64,000 nucleotides of DNA, taken from contig CAVZRL010000009.1 of NCBI GenBank assembly GCA_963777775.1, forward strand, positions 1,612,001-1,676,000. Direction: 5' to 3'. The position numbers and the translations under genes were made by a program. Origin of the DNA: WHSW01 sp963777775 (GTDB lineage: Bacteria > Actinomycetota > Thermoleophilia > Solirubrobacterales > 70-9). Shown here in pieces: positions 61,035-64,000 of the stretch; position 1 is the first letter of the stretch; each line of letters begins with the position of its first letter. Under the pieces are notes generated by a model that did not search any database, was not told the origin of the DNA, and saw only the letters and a program-made list of their open reading frames with translations.

Positions 61035-62122
61035 TCCGCCGCGGGCCGCGGGCGCTGCTGGCGCTCGCGGTTGCGACCGGGCTCGCGGTCGGCGCCGCGG
61101 CCATGGCGCCGGCATCGCCGCCGCGGACCGCCGACGACCTGCACGACGCCCGCTACTGCGAGATCCTGGTGCTCGAGGGGGCGATCCCGGACGCGCGGGT
61201 GACGGTCTGGAACACGATCGGCCTCAACCAGTGCCCCAAGCAGTGGTGGGACTCACTCGACGCGACGACACTGGCCGACGAGCTCGGCGCCGGGCTGGTC
61301 GTCCTCAACGGCCCGCGCCACTTCCTGATGGACGAGGCGAGCGGCAGGACCGGGGAGGTGCGCTCGTTCGCCGGGCAGCGGCTACGCCGGGTAGCGACGA
61401 TCCCGATCCACAGCGCTGCCGACCTCGTCCAGACGCCCTACGCCGAGCGTACGATCGAGCGCCGCAACACCTGGACCTGGGCGGAGGGCCGGCGCGTCTA
61501 CAAGCTCCTCGCTCCGGATGGGACGCGCTATCTGATGCAGGCCTACTCACAGATCCGCGACCCCGAGCTCGCGATCGGGGATCTGCGCTCGCTCGGCGAT
61601 CGGCTCGAACTGCCGCTCGGCTGGCGCTATCGCAGCCACCGCCTGCGCGAGGACCTGGTCCTGCGGGCGCGGGGAGAGGCGACGATCGTCCAGGACGAGT
61701 TGCTCAACACATACCAGCGTCTGCCACGCCGGCCGCAGGGCTCGGGTGGCGCCCGCCACCGGGTGGACCTGACCGGGACGACCCGGACCGTCGGTTCGCC
61801 GGCGCCCGGGGTGCTGCGCGATCACGGCACGGTCTCGGGCACCCCCTTTGGACCGGGCGAGGTGACGCTCGACGTCACGCTCGCCGGCTCGCAGGCGACC
61901 GGGCCGTTCCAGATCGACGCCGAGCGCGGATCGGTGTTCGGGAACGTCGCGATGACGTTCGTGATCAGCGGCGGCGAGATCACGTTCAACGGCAGCGCCG
62001 AGATCGTCGGCGGCACCGGCAGGTACCGCGGGATCCGCGCCAAGCACCTCGACGCCTTCGACCACAACACGCTCGACGGCCAGTCGGGCACCTTCACCCT
62101 CGAGGGCTTCGCCCGCTACTGA
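61031..62122 (+). CDS. Secreted protein with C-terminal AOC/dirigent-like barrel
   Basis: The 363-residue protein has a signal peptide (about residues 1-28) and two parts. The N-terminal part (about 35-240) reads ARYCEILVLEGAIPDARVTVWNTIGLNQCPKQWWD, with a Cys pair and many aromatics; I recall this type only as hypothetical. The C-terminal part (about 255-363) is beta-rich with GTVSGTPFGPGEVTLDVTL and ISGGEITFNGSAEIVGGTGRYRGIRAK, like allene oxide cyclase/dirigent barrels that bind hydrophobic ligands. It is translationally coupled to the sulfatase. Confidence 0.72.
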   Translation: MIRRGPRALLALAVATGLAVGAAAMAPASPPRTADDLHDARYCEILVLEGAIPDARVTVWNTIGLNQCPKQWWDSLDATTLADELGAGLVVLNGPRHFLMDEASGRTGEVRSFAGQRLRRVATIPIHSAADLVQTPYAERTIERRNTWTWAEGRRVYKLLAPDGTRYLMQAYSQIRDPELAIGDLRSLGDRLELPLGWRYRSHRLREDLVLRARGEATIVQDELLNTYQRLPRRPQGSGGARHRVDLTGTTRTVGSPAPGVLRDHGTVSGTPFGPGEVTLDVTLAGSQATGPFQIDAERGSVFGNVAMTFVISGGEITFNGSAEIVGGTGRYRGIRAKHLDAFDHNTLDGQSGTFTLEGFARY

Positions 62123-62161
62123 CCAAATGGCGGTAGCCGATATGAGAGGGTCCACGGGCAG

Positions 62162-63047
62162 ATGAGCGAGGCCTTCCGGACGCGCGACGAGCGATTCGCG
62201 GAGCTGCCGGGGTTTCCCTACGAGCCCGAGTACCGCGAGGCCGGCGGCCTGCGGCTCGCCCACATCGACGAGGGCGACGGGGAAGCCGTCGTCTTCGTGC
62301 ACGGCGAGCCGACCTGGTCGTATCTGTGGCGCAAGGTGATCCCGCCCGTGCTCGACGCCGGATTTCGCTGCATCGCGCCCGACCACGCGGGCTTCGGCCG
62401 CTCCGACAAGCCGACCGACCTCGCGCTGGTACTCCTACGACCGCCACTCGGAGCTGTTCGGGGCGCTGGTCGAGCAGCTCGACCTCCGCGACGCGACCGT
62501 GGTCGTCCACGACTGGGGCGGACCGATCGGACTCCGCGCCGCGGTCGAGCACCCCGACCGGATCGCCCGGATGGTGATCCTCGACACCGGCCTGTTCACC
62601 GGCGAGCAGCGGATGTCGGATGCCTGGAAGGCGTTTCGCGACTTCGTCGAGCGCACCGAGGACCTGCCGGTCTCGTTCCTGGTCAAGGGCGGCTGCGCCC
62701 GCGAGATGCCCGACGAGGTCGTCGCGGCCTACGACGCCCCTTATCCGAGCCCGGAGTCGAAGGCGGGGGCGCGGGCCTTCCCGCTCATGCTGCCGACCTC
62801 GCCCGAGATGCCCGGCGCCGCCGCCGGCAGGCGGGTCCGGGACGCGCTGCGCGCCGACCCGCGGCCGAAGCTCTGCCTGTGGGCGGATCGCGATCCGGTG
62901 ATCCCGTTTGAGGTCGGCGAGCGGTTCGCCGCCGCGGTCAACGCCCCGGCACCGGAGAAGGTCGGCAACGCCTCGCACTTCCTCCAGGAGGACGCCGGCG
63001 AGGAGATCGGCGCCCGGATCGCGGAGTGGCTGGCGGAGCGGCGATGA
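62162..63047 (+). pseudogene. Haloalkane dehalogenase-like alpha/beta hydrolase, frameshifted
   Basis: Corrected for one apparent extra base near 62423-62427, this encodes about 295 residues. Motifs fit haloalkane dehalogenases of the DhlA-like subfamily: HGEPTWSYLWR for the oxyanion, PDHAGFGRSDKP, and VVHDWGGPIG, in which Asp is the nucleophile and Trp a halide-binding residue. LWADRDPVIP may hold the acid and NASHFLQED the His. The enzyme would cleave C-halogen bonds, or could be an epoxide-hydrolase relative. ATG 62162 is the start, and the stop overlaps the following MMPL gene (ATGA). Confidence 0.8.
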
Positions 63048-64000
63048 GCCTGCTGCTCTACCGGCTCGGCCACCTGTGCGCACGGCACCGCCTGGTCGTG
63101 ATCGCGATCTGGGCCGTCGCGGTCGTCGGCATCGTCGTCGCCGCCCAATCGGTCGGCAGCCAGACCTCGGATGACCTCACCCTTCCCGGCACCGGCTCGA
63201 CCCGGGCCACCGATCTGCTCGACGACAAGCTGCCCAAGCAGGCGAACGGGACGGTCCCGATCGTGCTCGAGTCGACCGGCGGACGGCTCGACAAGGGGAA
63301 GAACCAAAAGGCGACCGAGGCGACGGTTCGCTCGCTGAAGGGCACCCAGGGGGTGCGCAGCGCGGTCAGCCCGCTGAGCGCCGCCGGCAAGGACGCGCTC
63401 TCCAAGGACGGCCGGATTGGCTACGTGTCGCTGACCCTGGACTACGGGCCCGGCGAGCTCAGCGAGGACGAGGCGAACACGATCATCGACGCTGCCCAGC
63501 CCGCCCGCGACGCCGGTCTCGAGGTGTCTGCGGGGGGCTATCTCGGCCAGGCCGTCTCCAAGCCGAGCACCGAGTCCAGCGAGCGGATCGGGATCGCGGC
63601 GGCGATCGTGATCCTGCTCCTGGCGTTGGGGACCGTCGTCTCGATGGCGATCCCAATCGTCATCGCGATCATCGGCGTCGTCACCGGCCTGAGCGCGATC
63701 GCCCTGCTCGGTCACCTGATCGAGGTGCCGTCGGTGGCGCCGACGTTGGGGACGATGATCGGGCTCGGGGTCGGGATCGACTATTCGCTGTTCATCGTCA
63801 CCCGCTACCGGCGCCGGCTCGCGGACGGCCTCGCCGTCGAGGAGGCGATCGCCCGCTCGGCGGCGACCTCGGGCAGCGCGGTGGCGTTCGCGGGGAGCAC
63901 CGTCGTGATCGCTCTGCTCTCGCTGACCTTCGCCCAGATCCCGATCGTCAGCGCGCTCGGCTACTCGGCGGCGATCGTGGTCGGCGTTGCGGTGCTCGCG
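63044..64000 (+). CDS. MMPL-family transporter, 3' end outside window
   Basis: The visible 319 residues show the first half of an MMPL/RND protein: N-terminal helix (CARHRLVVIAIWAVAVVGIVVAA), a periplasmic loop with LPGTGSTRATDLLDDKLP, and a helix bundle with GLGVGIDYSLFIVTRYRRRLADG, whose Asp-Tyr pair is the proton-relay site. The gene continues off the right edge. It starts at ATG 63044, overlapping the dehalogenase stop. As the last visible gene of the plus-strand arm, it may export or import the substrate or product of the cluster. Confidence 0.88.
   Translation, partial: MSLLLYRLGHLCARHRLVVIAIWAVAVVGIVVAAQSVGSQTSDDLTLPGTGSTRATDLLDDKLPKQANGTVPIVLESTGGRLDKGKNQKATEATVRSLKGTQGVRSAVSPLSAAGKDALSKDGRIGYVSLTLDYGPGELSEDEANTIIDAAQPARDAGLEVSAGGYLGQAVSKPSTESSERIGIAAAIVILLLALGTVVSMAIPIVIAIIGVVTGLSAIALLGHLIEVPSVAPTLGTMIGLGVGIDYSLFIVTRYRRRLADGLAVEEAIARSAATSGSAVAFAGSTVVIALLSLTFAQIPIVSALGYSAAIVVGVAVLA

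Overview
The window is very GC-rich DNA from an actinobacterium. The best guess is class Thermoleophilia (Solirubrobacterales-like). This is inferred from several secreted-protein types I associate with that group: the leader protein at 34066-34704, the Cys-repeat protein at 44716-45243, and the secreted protein at 27385-28932 that opens with a short signal peptide and a Tyr-Thr-Val/Cys-His motif. GTG and TTG starts are common and genes are tightly packed, with many 4-base stop/start overlaps. The only RNA gene seen is a 3' fragment of tRNA-Pro(GGG), which looks like an attachment-site scar.

Layout. 1-3.1 kb: an ECF41-type sigma factor divergent from an epimerase/hydrolase pair, the classic ECF41 context. 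3.4-9 kb: the tRNA fragment, an aldehyde dehydrogenase, a frameshifted cupin and small conserved genes. 8.7-15.1 kb: a ROK regulator, a XylFGH-like sugar ABC transporter, a flavin-dependent oxidoreductase and a Gfo/Idh/MocA dehydrogenase, probably one sugar-uptake unit. 15.1-21.7 kb: a minus-strand run of MMPL transporter, hypothetical, sigma factor with C-terminal NTF2-like domain, PhoD-like phosphatase, a small basic protein and a ferritin-like protein. 21.8-29.1 kb: a secreted CocE-type hydrolase, a 1-Cys peroxiredoxin and several secreted repeat proteins. 29.2-34.7 kb: a large class III cyclase/ATPase/TPR protein next to a Crp/Fnr regulator. 34.8-43 kb: pyruvate phosphate dikinase, a secreted beta-propeller, and a hydrolase fused to an AMP-binding domain. 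43.1-45.2 kb: an ECF sigma factor with a fused zinc finger and a secreted Cys-repeat protein. 45.3-50 kb: lipid-type genes (SCP2, acyl-CoA dehydrogenase, alpha/beta hydrolase) and a MerR regulator that share a palindromic operator, plus a metallophosphoesterase. 50-55.4 kb: an RDD membrane protein, an in-frame aldehyde dehydrogenase/GMC oxidoreductase fusion, and a hydrolase. 55.4-64 kb: a divergent sulfatase cluster around a TetR-DUF1330 regulator with a 21-bp palindrome between the two arms.

A second theme is damage. About 19 apparent single-base indels interrupt otherwise well-conserved reading frames in ten genes: cupin, signal-anchored Pro/Ala protein, cyclase, ppdK, an ECF sigma tail, RDD protein, two sulfatases, a beta-propeller and a dehalogenase. 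Most look like one extra base, often in a 2-5 base homopolymer. Uncorrected assembly error is the simplest reading, so these genes may well be intact in the organism. They are marked as frameshifted, with joined products described.

The most interesting candidates are the alcohol-to-acid fusion enzyme (50955-54455), the divergent sulfatase regulon (55.4-64 kb), the MerR regulon with two matching operators, the Crp/cyclase pair, and three ECF sigma factors that all carry extra C-terminal domains and lack a separate anti-sigma gene.
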